From Priapulus caudatus (taxonomy: Eukaryota; Priapulida; Priapulimorpha; Priapulimorphida; Priapulidae): a stretch of 43,749 nt of DNA. This document shows, one piece after another, positions 8,989-19,177 of the stretch. The notes beneath the pieces were generated by a model that did no database searches, was not told the origin of the DNA, and saw only the letters and a program-made list of their open reading frames with translations. The DNA lies in the NCBI RefSeq assembly GCF_000485595.1, contig NW_014578163.1, forward strand, positions 1 to 43,749. Reading direction: 5' to 3'. How positions within the stretch are numbered: the stretch's first letter is position 1; every line of letters begins with the position of its first letter. Position numbers and translations under genes: made by a program.

Positions 8989-9348
8989 CGTAAGTTAGGC
9001 TCATAGGGTCTATGTCGCCCACGGTACTGCCGGAACGTAACCAGGGTACGGTCTGGTATACAGGAACGTACTCTGGTAACTATCTAGTTGATATCGTTAG
9101 AGTTATTGTTAGGGTTAGGGTTAGGGTTAGGGTTATAGTTAGGGTTATGGTTAGGGTTAGGGTTAGGGTTAGGGTTAGCGAGTAGGTGTAGGCGACTTCC
9201 TAGACTCGTTAGTGGAGTAGGCGAGGTACGGTCCGGCATATTAGATAGTAGTATTTAGTACCAGGGTACGTTCTGGTATACCGCACCGTACCCAGGGTAC
9301 GTTCCGGCAGTACCCTGGGGGACATAGACCATATCAGCGTAAGTTAGG
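8989..9348. mobile_element. TIR element with a telomeric-repeat core
   Basis: About 75-bp inverted repeats start GGTCTATGTC at 9007 and end GACATAGACC at 9330. Both contain GGTACTGCCGGAACGTA or the slightly changed right-arm version, then GGGTACGGT and GGTATAC. The 11-bp sequence CGTAAGTTAGG lies in direct orientation just outside both ends (8989-8999 and 9338-9348), which could be a target duplication. Between the arms are TTAGGG repeats (9113-9176). Partial relatives lie at 4790-4895 and 39205-39290. No protein is encoded. Confidence 0.7.
9113..9176 (+). repeat. (TTAGGG)n telomere-type repeats, internal
   Basis: About ten TTAGGG units, several with one-base variants (TTATAG, TTATGG), lie in the centre of the surrounding TIR element. 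TTAGGG is the common animal telomere unit. The position inside a small transposon, far from any visible end, makes this an interstitial array. Confidence 0.9.
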
Positions 9349-9501
9349 AAGGAACTTAGGCGTTTTCTCGTGAGGAAATCTTCAATGATTTCTGCTAATC
9401 CTTGACTATGACAACGTATAGCAGGGAAATGGTACACGTGCCAAGCATTTTCAGTCATTTCTGTCTTCGACATTTGTTAAGCAATTACGGTCGTATTCCA
9501 T

Positions 9502-9583
9502 CCCAGCTAACACAAAAACGTTCACATAACGTTATTTGAAGGTTATGTTTTGGTTTGGATAACGTTATACACCAACGTTCCCG
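9502..9583. repeat. End fragment of the CCCAGCTAACA / AACGTT MITE family
   Basis: CCCAGCTAACACAAAAACGTT is followed by ATAACGTTATTTGAAGGTTA and TTTTGGTTTGGATAACG. This matches the terminal region of the element at 28928-29781, including the AACGTT-rich interior. The other terminus is not seen nearby. Confidence 0.55.
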
Positions 9584-9589
9584 TACGCT

Positions 9590-11610
9590 AGCGAGGCCGT
9601 TTGACGTCGGATTAATGAAGCTGAAATTCACTTACACGTTTGCGTCACTTCACATGACCTGACGACTAAGCACTGCATATTGGACGAGGTCTTTCGACCA
9701 TATCATTTCATCATCACGCCGCCCCTCAGTCGCCTCTCGCTCGCGCTGCGGTATTATGATTGTCGTGTGGCCACGTCAAATATTCCTAACACAAGCGTCG
9801 GTTGACGATCACCTCATGATAGGAATATTTCGAAATGACAACTATATGACGTATATACTAAAATACTAATGATACTGTGTTACTCACACGCCGCTAAAAT
9901 GTATGCTAGTAAATAATCTATACTTGCAATGATTATTGTGTTATTCACACTACTTCATTATCACTGTCAATTCAGAATAGGCCTACCTCTACACATTTCA
10001 GAAGCGGGGGGGGGGGCATTAGGGGAGCTAGTGTTGACACCTGACAGTGCCAATTAAGTGGTTTTGAGATTTCACACTGAAAATGCTGACCATTGCTTTG
10101 AACTGCGCAAATGAAGTACGCGCATCTACGCGGGCATGATGAAGATGGAATGATGATGAATGATGTCGACGTATACATAACGTGCATTTCATATTGATTG
10201 CTGTACATAAATGTGCCTTAATAAGAAGTGACCCCGAACTCTGGAGCGGCGAGTTTGGTGTGGCGCCATCGCAATCATAATATGTATAAATATGTCATAA
10301 ATATATATATCGAAATACTTTATAGCTATACAGGGCTGTTGTGGCGTCGCAAAAAGTCGTACTGAATAAATATGTAGCGGAATCGGTGCGCGTCTGTGGA
10401 TACTGCCCGACCAACTAATATAGTCGCTTTGAAAGGAATATAGTCGCTGCACATGTCATGTGACGTTCTACGGAGTTGCAACGTTTAATGAAAGTCTATA
10501 CAAATGTGTCGTTTCCATTGACTGGTACTGTTGCTTTAAACATTCAGAGGTATAGCGAGCACCGGTGTGCATTGATGTATTCGCCCCGATGCCTTCACAA
10601 CTGTCACACATGCGCTCCTTGCCGTATGAGCTACTGCAGCTGATAGGCTGTATGTGCCGCATGGTGCTGCTAACTGCGGCACGAAGGGTAATCGTAAGAG
10701 CTGTGTGCGATGGTTATTATCTTATGACACTCATTTCTAAATATCCATATTGTGTGGAATGTTATTGTTCATTTTTACGCAATGTTCCTGTTGGGCTCCA
10801 CTATTACTACTATGAATGACTAGGAGCATTCCAGACAGCTACTATATGCATTGGTCATGTACATTGTGGAAACCATAGCCGGGCTTTTGTTTGTGTGAAC
10901 GTGACACTGTCATGGCTGGTAAAGGCGAGTATGCGCAGTATAGAGCGATTTGCAATATCATTGAAGTATGCAGCAGACAGAATTGCAAGAGCAACAAGAT
11001 AACAATTGGTAACAAATCAGATTCTAATTGACCGTCGAGACGTTATGACAACATGTCATTGACACACGACCAAATCGCCTTATGCTGTTCATGTAGTAGC
11101 ATTGACGTCGAAATCATTGCATTGAGCCTTGCGTCAACCATACACGAGTTAAACAAGTACTGTCGTACAGTACACACGCAGTGGTGCTGTCTGTATACAC
11201 TGCCTACATTTTCGAGAAGTACATGTTTTCTTGTTTTTATGACACATGTGGATGTGTTCGCATTCACGCGCAAATGAAATATGCGCAATGCTTCTCCTTG
11301 CCTCCTATACGTTTCTCTACGCAAGGTGAGAACAACAGTTTGGCATTCAGGCATATCCAGATAGAATAGGTGTCCCTGCTGTGCTCCTTGACATAAGTTA
11401 TGAGGTTGCAGAACTTTTACCGAGACACCCTAGGCTTTCCTCCCAAGTAATTATGCGCACGGGCGTCGCTCGCGCCAATCCCCGCACTGGCACCGCCGAG
11501 CCGAGGCAAAACGCAGTAATAACGATGCCATAATGTCTGAGGGACAACAATTGTGTAAGAAGTGTTTGATGAGACGAGACATGCGATAGCGGTGCATAGA
11601 GACAAGCGTC
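9590..11610. other. Gene-poor stretch without recognised features
   Basis: Only short open frames occur and none resembles a known protein. A run of G (9998-10016) and scattered AT-rich patches are visible. No RNA gene or clear transposon ends were identified. Confidence 0.4.
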
Positions 11611-11613
11611 GAA

Positions 11614-11661
11614 CGCGTCGCTGGTCGTACGGGTCGCTGGGCGTAGCGCTCGTTCGTCGTA
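11614..11661. repeat. 16-bp tandem repeat cluster 1 (three units)
   Basis: The units CGCGTCGCTGGTCGTA, CGGGTCGCTGGGCGTA and GCGCTCGTTCGTCGTA form an exact 16-base period. They belong to the same family as the clusters at 12184-12248 and 26549-26624. Confidence 0.75.
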
Positions 11662-11814
11662 GGCTGAACGCACGCACACAAAATACATTGCCTAGTATGC
11701 CAAGACACACTTGTTTGTGTACGCATCTTCTCTACGATGTGTGTTGGTTAAGTACCGCATGGGGCACAGCACAGCTGTGTGTTTCTGTGTGGCGCGCACG
11801 CGCTCTCTCCATCT

Positions 11815-11985
11815 GTGTTCTTCTGCATTTCCCTCTGTCTCTCTGCCTCCCTCTCGCTCTGTCGCTCTCTGTTTTGCTCTCTCTCCCGCACTCTCTGTCG
11901 GTCGCCCTGTCCCTCTCTCTCTTCCCCTCGCCCTGATCCTGTCTCTCCCCGTCCGTCTATCTGTGCCTCTGTCTCTACATAATCG
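11815..11985 (+). repeat. Pyrimidine-rich CTCT simple-sequence stretch
   Basis: The stretch is a long run of CTCT, CCCT and TCTG motifs. All six frames stay open because of the composition, giving several artificial open frames. It is low-complexity DNA and not coding. Confidence 0.8.
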
Positions 11986-12183
11986 GCCAATAGTTTGACA
12001 GACGTGCGTGACTGTTGATAATAATATTTAGCAGTGGTTCACTTTCTATTAGTTGTCCATAGAGAGCCATTGAATATGGGCCAGCAATGACGCAGATATT
12101 TAATGTGACTGCGTTGTATGATGAGTTCCATCAGCAAATTATAACTGCCATGTAGTAGTAGAAATTACAGTTGTTTAGTGCTA

Positions 12184-12248
12184 CGGGTCGTTGGTCGTAC
12201 AGGTCGTTCGTCGTATGGGTCGTTCGTCGTACGGGTCGTTGGTCCTAC
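12184..12248. repeat. 16-bp tandem repeat cluster 2 (four units), gypsy insertion site
   Basis: Four consecutive 16-base units, variants of CGGGTCGTTGGTCGTA, end with CTAC at 12245-12248, exactly where the 5' LTR begins. The same CTAC follows the 3' LTR at 25780-25783. The retrotransposon therefore appears to have inserted into, or at the edge of, this repeat. Confidence 0.85.
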
Positions 12249-13344
12249 TGTGGAGATTTCAGGGGGGGAGTGAAGGGTTGTGGAGAGTTCAGGGGGGATG
12301 ACGTCATACAACCAGACCAACCACCGCAACAGAGATGGAGAGTTTTCCTGAGGGGGGGGGGCTCCCATAAGCAGCCGATGTGGGAGGTCAGGGAGTTGCA
12401 CCATCACGTACACGCGCCGGGCGAGAAAGTGGCGCCAGCGAGCACGTGGCAGACAAGGGGGTACGACGCTCGTGCGTATACTCAACCAAGGGGGTTGCAT
12501 CACCTGTACACGTTTTAAGCGCGGGGGACAACTCGGCTCAGGCACCGACGTAGTCGCATCCACTTCTGACACCGGCACGGGACAGGGAGGCGCCCCCGTA
12601 TCCTACGTCACGCGGGGCTCCTATATAAGCAGCCAAGATTCCATGGTAAAATCATCCAGTCTTCGGCGGACGGCCACGAGAACGAAAGAACGAAACGAAC
12701 GAAGGAGCAAAGCGAACGAACGAACGAAGCGAACAGAACGAAACGAACGAACGAACGAACGAACGAAACGAACGAACGAACGAACAGACGAACAACAAGC
12801 GAACCGAACGAACAACGCATCACCTCGAGCCAGAGCGCACACCAACACCGTCGGAGGGAGAACCTCGCACAAGCAGGACGACGCCCGAGAAGGAATACTT
12901 ATACTAAGGAAGCTATAGCCTACACACGACAGGGAATGCACTGCCAACTCACGAACTCGCGCCGAGCCCGAAGCACACGACTGGGAGAGACAGAGACGCT
13001 ACAGTATTACCTGTAGAATAGCTAAGAGGAAGTAAACGTGTAATCGGCCTAAACGAATAACGTAACGTGGCACCGAGCCAATATAATATTATATATACAT
13101 ATATATCTATACGCTATATTCGAGATACGTGCAGTGAGTGTGTGTGTTATTCATGTTTATCCGTATATATGAATGATACATCAATATCAGTTTAAAATAC
13201 TATCTAAAGACTTGAGTTCATTTCACTACTGCATCACCGTCCTACCTTCGCGGTAGGAGCGAAAAATGATCCCGAAACAAATAAATTCCACGTGCTAACC
13301 ACAGCGCGTGGAAAATCCAGTGTGGTCACCCCTAGCGCACCACA
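12249..13344 (+). repeat. 5' LTR of the gypsy element
   Basis: The repeat of 1,096 bp begins TGTGG and ends CACA. It contains a CRE (TGACGTCA, 12299-12306) in the presumed U3, a TATA box (CTATATAAGC, 12621-12630), an ACGA-type tetranucleotide array (12678-12810) just downstream, and a hairpin with stem CCTACC/GGTAGG (13241-13257). It differs from the 3' LTR mainly by indels in the tetranucleotide array and by having one copy, not two, of a 65-bp U3 unit. It would drive transcription of gag-pol. Confidence 0.9.
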
Positions 13345-13351
13345 GGATTTT

Positions 13352-13368
13352 TGGGGCTCGTCCGGGAT
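13352..13368 (+). other. Primer binding site, tRNA-Pro type
   Basis: TGGGGCTCGTCCGGGAT, seven bases after the LTR end, is complementary to the 3' end of animal tRNA-Pro. It lacks one G of the 18-base site used by murine-leukaemia-type retroviruses. The missing G lies in a homopolymer and could be a sequencing error. It primes minus-strand cDNA synthesis. Confidence 0.75.
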
Positions 13369-13416
13369 TTTCGCATGCAAAGTAGCAGAAAAGAGTAATT
13401 ATAGTCTAGGATAGTA

Positions 13417-14973
13417 ATGGTATAACTTTTTTAGTGGCGAGGGTGAGAAGTTGCTTCACTCCCAGCCCAGTATGTATGAACCTGTACGAACGCGGCAAGC
13501 AGCGCGGCCGAACGTGATAACAGAACGCAGCGGCCAGCGGCCGAGCGTAATGCGTTACGGCGCGCGGACAGCTGATCGAGGCGGCAGACGAATCTCATTG
13601 CACAAGGGGGAGCAGGATCACCGCTGATAGTTGATTACACCGGCTGATGCTACACTCTAACGGTACCGGCACAGGTGGGAGGAGAGCACAGACGCTACCG
13701 GACAGGAGAGTGATAAAAAAAGAGGAGCACTCTTCACAACCCCGCATCATGCAGGAGGGTCTAGGAGAGCCTCGAAGTAAACTGGGGCAGCCCAGTCAGT
13801 CAACGAACACGACGACGCCGCTCCGAAATTCACCGCGACAATTCTTGAGCCAGGCTCAGAGGAGGACGGCGATGAACTCCGCATGGTAGGCGGACAAGCA
13901 ATGCCTGCTTCCAGCAGCATATCGCGCAAGAGGAAGAAGAAGAGCCGAATACAGCGCGGCAGAATGACGATATATCTGCCTATCCTAACGACGTGGAAGA
14001 GCAGCGCAACACGGATGGGGACGATTTCCCGCCCGACAATGCCACGTCATAGCAGCAGCACCTAGAAAGAAACGAAAGACGGCAACATTTCGAAAGGAGA
14101 CGGAACTGCTTAAACACAGTCTGGTTAAATTTGTCATGACAGTTACCTAAAACAACTGGCCAGAGGAGACCATGGGGCATAGACATAGGATTGTGTCTGG
14201 AAGCCGAAGCATTGAAGCTATGATTGAAAGCCTCGATCGCAGCGAACAGCTATGCCCAGATTGTTTTCTTGGCCTGCAACGGAAGATTCGATCCCGCAGA
14301 GTCGCGAAGCACGTACATCGAAGCGAAATTACGCAACAGGAACAGGAGAGGGGAAGAAACTCCTGAAGAATACGGAGCCGTCCTGCGACCGCTGTTTAAT
14401 TGCGCTACTCCGGGAATGATCGGTAGTCAATTTGAGGAATCCTAATCGATAAGTACCTGGAAGGTCTGGGGATACGAGAATTCAGCGCTATGTACTCCTT
14501 CTAACAGCCGAACACAATGGATGAAGCTATAACCCGCGTAGCCCAGTCGAAGCAGTAACGAGAGAAAACTGTACATAGCAGGAAGCCGCCACCAACAGGA
14601 GTTATCATGTACGAGCTGTAGTACAGCCAACAGATCAAAAACCAAGCCTGCATAACCAACTGCGAGATGAGGTACGGCATCTAAAGCAAGAAATGGTAAG
14701 ATGAAGGGTGAAACCGAGAGCCAGGGGAGGCTGCCTGAAAACAGTGGTTAGAGGAAAGGTCAAGGGTCAGGTCAAGGCACACCATAGCCTACCTATGAAG
14801 GAATGCAAGAGTCACCGCAGGACATGGCGCCAATGAAGAAACATTGAGTGTTATTAATGCAGAAGAACGGACATATGGCGGAGGTGCTGTCCGCAGAGAC
14901 TGGCATGACAACGATATAAAGGAAATCCACACTACTAAATGCCACAAGAATGCGAGGTCAACAATCATTTAAA
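13417..14973 (+). pseudogene. Gypsy gag, noisy first copy
   Basis: The sequence follows the second gag copy (17520-19070) almost base for base, but single-base insertions and deletions occur every few tens of bases, so no frame exceeds about 80 codons. The part for the zinc knuckle (near 14850-14900) is also disrupted. Substitutions are few compared with indels, a pattern of uncorrected long-read error more than of ageing. It carries no usable product as assembled. Confidence 0.8.
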
Positions 14974-15172
14974 CTAGGCAAGGACGCACCATAGGTCGGT
15001 GACCTGGTCCATCACAAGGCGGAGAGAGTGTAGAAACACGACTTACTCGCCTTCAATTTCGATAAAATAAATAAAAGATCTGAAACATGGCACTGACGCG
15101 AACAACTAGAGGTGCAGCTGAACCAGATACACAGTTATAAAATTAAGAAAATTAACTCACAGCCGAACAGAA

Positions 15173-15176
15173 GGGG

Positions 15177-15207
<31 letters not shown>

Positions 15208-15310
15208 CGGGGGGGGGGGGGGGGGGGTCGGGGGGGGGGGGGGGGGGGGATGGGGGGGGGGGGGGGGGGGCGGGGGGCGTGGGGGGGGGGGGGGGGGGGG
15301 GGGGGGGGGG
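15173..15310 (+). repeat. ~138-bp nearly pure poly-G block
   Basis: The block is G with a few interspersed C, A and T bases. It sits at the start of the first pol copy, between sequence matching AGCCGAACAG and CGGATGCCA. In the second copy (about 19240-19265) these are separated by only a few bases. The long Gly-rich or Pro-rich frames across it are composition artefacts. It is probably a sequencing or gap-filling artefact. Confidence 0.85.
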
Positions 15311-16775
15311 CGGATGCCACTCACTCTCAACCGCATCCATACAGTTGGCATCCTACCAATGCGAGGGTGCCAGTAAAGCTGTCCAGGGACACGAAATGAG
15401 ATTCCTCGTGGATAGTGGATCAAGTGCTACGCTATTAAATGCAGGTCGATTCAACGAAATTAAGGCACATACAAAGCAGCAGTTGAGTGTTGGAAAGAGT
15501 GGGCTAAAACTGGCAAATGGAGATCAGCTGGAAATCACGGGAGAGACTGAAGTCCACCTCGAAATCGCCGAGCAAACCTACAAGAAGAGATTGATGGTGG
15601 CACAACTAGGAGATCTGGATGGGATATTAGGGCTTGATTTCCTCGTCCCAAACCATGCGATCTTCAACATGGCTTCAGGGATGCTGTCATTGAATGGGCA
15701 AGACATCCAAGGATGCTGGATAGGTGGAGAGGGTGGTCGACCCGTCTACGTAGAAGAAACTACCAAGATACTGCCAGGGGTCGACTCTAGCGTTCCTGGA
15801 TGGACATACGCCGATGCGAATGTATCCACAGCCAAAAACGTAAGACTGATACCTAGCATAGAATTTAAGAAGCTAGAGTCTCGGAGAATTCAGCTGAAGG
15901 AGACTGTGCTCCCCAGAGAAGTGATGAAAGTACCACTTGTCATCAGCCACGCAGGGAACAGGCCTGTCCTGCTGGTGGAAGATCAACAAGTGGGTCAACT
16001 GAAGCCCATCGAGGAGGAAGCGACGATGCAGGGACAGGAGAGGGTAAACGTTCTGAATGGAATAGCACCCGGACAGCTTGAGGATCACCTAAGGAATCTA
16101 CTGGACAGAACAGATGCGAGGCTGAAGTTAGAGGAACGAAGCCGAGTCACTAAAACGCTGTATGACTACCGAGATATATTTGCTGGACCAGGAGATGGCC
16201 TGGGAAGAACGAGTATCGTTAAGCATAAGATCGATACTGGACATGCTCGACCGATCAAGCAACCACCGCGCCGAGTTCCTTTCCATAGGCAAGCAGCCAT
16301 GGATAAGGAAATAGAGGAGATGCTAAGGAAAGGAGTCATTGAACCTGGCAATGGACCATGGGCTTCACCGGTTGTGTTGGTGACTAAAAAGGACGGAGGA
16401 GTTAGATTCTGTGTCGACTATAGAAAAGTTAATCAGGTGATACGGAAAGATGCGTTCCCTCTACCCAGGATGGACTCCCTGCTGGATGCCTTAGGCGGAG
16501 CCTACTGGTTCGCAACACTAGATCTAGCAGCTGGCTACTGGCAAGTAGAAATGGATGAAGAGTCCAAGGATATCACGGGGTTCTCCACAAAGGACGCTTT
16601 GTGGCGTTTCCGTGTGATGCCATTTGGATTATGCAATGCGCCTGCGACCTTTGAACGACTCATGGAGTCAGTGCTACGTGGGTTGCTAGGCAGAATATGC
16701 TTGGTTTACCTTCACGATATCATCATTTTTGGAAAAACGTTCGAAGAAACTCACAAACCTGGAAAAGGTTTTTGA
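15311..16775 (+). pseudogene. Gypsy pol, first copy: protease and reverse transcriptase
   Basis: A long open frame, clean from the end of the poly-G block, encodes a retropepsin with catalytic FLVDSGSSATLL and LDGILGLDFLVPNHAI. It is followed by the RT palm with PWASPVVLVTKKDGG, RFCVDYRKVNQV, FATLDLAAGYWQVEMDE and the motif B block FRVMPFGLCNAPATFERLM. The motif C box reads YLHD where the second copy has YLDD, a G-to-C change at 16713 removing the first of the two catalytic aspartates. A 2-bp deletion at about 16755 shifts the frame before the thumb, and the frame ends at 16775. No genuine start codon is visible because of the poly-G block. It is inactive as assembled. Confidence 0.85.
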
Positions 16776-17462
16776 CCGATTGAGAGCAGCAAACCTGAAA
16801 CTGAAGGCAGCAAAATGTAACTTTTTTCAGACAAGTGTCAATTTCTTGGGGCATGTGGTATTGGCAGAAGGACTGAGATGCGACCCAGCAAAGATCGAAG
16901 CAGTAACCAACTGGCAGGCGCTACGGTCAGCTGGTGAAATGCGAAGCTTTCTGGGACTTGCTTCCTACTACAGGAGATTTATTCGTGGAACCTCCACCAT
17001 TGCAGCTCCACTCTCGGCACTGACGAAGAAAGGAGTTACCTTCAAATGGGGGGAGGGGGAGGAACAAGCGTTCAGCAAACTCAAGCAGTTGCTAACATCC
17101 GCACCGATATTAGCGTACCCGACGACGGAGGACAAGTTTATACTGGATACGGATGCGAGCAATACAGGCTTGGGAGCTGTTTTGTCTCAGATACAAGACG
17201 GCGAAGAAAAGGTGGTTGCGTACGCCAGTCGAACGCTGAACCACTCGCAGAGACGTTACTGTACAACAAAGAAGGAGCTGTTAGCGATAGTGGTATTCGT
17301 CAAGCAGTACCACCATTATCTATGGGGACGACCCTTCAAGATAAGGACAGATCACGCATCATTGACCTGGCTAATACATTTCAAACAGATAGAAGGAGTG
17401 GTAGCACGCTGGATTGCTATGCTAGATACATACGACTTCGTAATTGAGCACAGGAGGGGGCA
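16729..17462 (+). pseudogene. Gypsy pol, first copy: RT thumb and RNase H
   Basis: This continues the previous block in another frame. It shows FLGHVVLAEGL and RSFLGLASYYRRFI of the RT thumb/connection. RNase H begins at FILDTDASNTGLGAVLSQ, with DTDAS holding the first catalytic Asp, then KKELLAIVVFVKQYHHYLWG with the catalytic Glu, and IRTDHASLTWL with the next Asp. RNase H degrades the RNA strand of the cDNA hybrid. The sequence stops at the 10-N join, so no integrase follows in this copy. Confidence 0.85.
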
Positions 17463-17472
17463 NNNNNNNNNN
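17463..17472. other. 10-N assembly join inside the gypsy element
   Basis: Exactly ten undetermined bases connect the RNase H region of copy one to the leader just upstream of gag of copy two. A fixed ten-base gap usually denotes unknown length, so the apparent doubling of the interior depends on this join. Confidence 0.95.
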
Positions 17473-17519
17473 CAGAGAAGAGTAATACCAGAGTGAAATT
17501 GTTATAGTCTAGTATAGTA

Positions 17520-19070
17520 ATGGATAACTTAGTGGCGAGGCTGAGAAATTGCTTCACTCCCAGCCCAGTACGTATAGAACCTGTACGAACGTACCGGCAG
17601 GCAGCGGCCGAACGTGATAACGGGACGCAGCGGCCAGCGGCCGAGCGTAATGTGTTATCGCGCGCGGGACAGCTGAGCGAGGCAGCGGACGAATTCATTG
17701 CACAAGGGGGAGCAGGATCACCGCTGATATTAGCTACACCGGCTGATCTACACTCTAGCGGTACCGGCACAGGTGGGAGGAGAGCACTAGACGCTACCGA
17801 ACAGGAGAGCCCGCTAGAAAACGAAGAGCAGCTCTACACAACCCCGCATCATGCAGGAGGGTCTAAGGAGAGTCTTGAAGTAAACTGGGGCAGCCCAGTC
17901 AGTCAACGAAGCGGACGCACTCCGAAATTCACGCGACATTCTTGGACAGGCTCAGAGGAGGACGGCGATGAAACTCCGCATGTAGGCGGACAAGCAATGC
18001 CTGCTTCCAGCAGCATATCGCGCAAGAGGAAGAAAGAAGAGCCGAATACAGCCGGGCAGAATGACGATATATCTGCCTATCCTAACGACGTGGAAGAGCA
18101 GCGCACACGGATGGGGGACGATTCCCGCCCGACAATGCCACGTCATAGCAGCACACCTAGAAAGAAACGAAAGACGGCAACATTTCGGAAAGGAGACGGA
18201 ACTGCTTTAAAACAGTTCCTGGTTAAATTTGTCATGACAGTTACCTAAAACAACTGGCCAGAGGAGACATGGGGCATAGAGCTAGGATTGTGTCTGGAAG
18301 CCGAAGCATTGGAAGCTATGATTGAAATGCCTCGATCGCAGCAAACCAGCTATGCCCAGATTGTTTCTTGCCTGCAACGAAGATTCGATCCCGCAGAGCG
18401 GAAGCACGTACATCGAAGCGAATTACGCAACAGGAACAGGAGAGGGGAAGAAACTCCTGAAGAATACGGAGCCGTCCTGCGACCGCTGTTTAATTGCGCA
18501 TACCCGGGAATGATCGGTAGTCAATTTGAGGAGATCCTAATCGATAAGTACCTGGAAGGTCTGGGAGATACGGATATCCAGCGCTATGTACTCCTTCAAC
18601 AGCCGAACACAATGGATGAAGCTATAACCCGCGTAGCCCAGTTCGAAGCAGTAACGAGAGAAACTGTACATAGCAGGAAGCCGCCACCAGACAGGAGTTA
18701 TCATGTACGAGCTGTGGTACAGCCAACAGATCAAACATCAAGCCTGCATAACCAACTGCGAGATGAGGTACGGCATCTAAAGCAAGAAATGGGTAAGATG
18801 AGGGGTGAAACCGAGAGCCAGGGGAGGCTGCGTGAAAACAGTGGTTGGAGGAAAGGTCAAGGGTCAGGTCAAGGCACACCATACCTACCTATGAGAGGAA
18901 TGGCAAGGTCACCGCAGGACATGGCGCCAATGAGAAACATTGAGTGTTATTACTGCAGAAGGAACGGACATATGCAGAGTGCCTGTCCGCAGAGACTGCA
19001 TGACAACGATATAAAGAAATCCACACTACTAAATGCCACAAGAATGCGAGGTCAACAATCATTAAACTAG
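17520..19070 (+). pseudogene. Gypsy gag, better copy, with one in-frame stop
   Basis: A frame starting ATG at 17520 runs 242 codons to a TAA at 18246. The same frame then continues open to 19070. The N-terminal half is low-complexity and basic (SRKRKKEEPN, PRKKRKTATFRKGD). The second half resembles the retrotransposon Gag capsid region (WGIELGLCLEAEALEAMIE, QRRFDPAERKHVHRSELR, GMIGSQFEEILIDKYLEGLG). A CCHC zinc knuckle with C-X2-C-X4-H-X4-C spacing follows (CYYCRRNGHMQSAC, 18945-18986), which binds RNA during packaging. Gag forms the particle. The TAA also occurs at the matching place in the noisy copy. The gag end and the pol start are about 110 bp apart, so pol is not a simple overlapping frame. 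Confidence 0.85.
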
Positions 19071-19177
19071 GAAGGACCAGGCATAGGGTCGGTGACCTGG
19101 TCCATCACAAGGCGGAGAGAGGTAAAACACGACTTACTCGCTTCAATTTCGATAAAATAAATAAAAGATCTGGAGAC

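Noticed and set aside
9113-9176. TTAGGG run as a chromosome end
   Set aside because: It is short, degenerate, flanked on both sides by inverted arms of a small element, and followed by 34 kb of further sequence.
11398-11990. Several overlapping open frames of 80-124 codons
   Set aside because: They overlap on both strands in a CT-rich simple-sequence region and the 16-bp repeat, with no family resemblance.
12608-12947. Arg/Ser/Phe/Val-rich repeated-peptide frames in the LTRs (also 25028-25400)
   Set aside because: They come from the ACGA-type tetranucleotide array. Frames stay open on both strands because of the repeat.
15112-15423. Long Gly-rich and Pro-rich open frames on both strands
   Set aside because: They are translations of the poly-G block, with no codon variety or conserved sequence.
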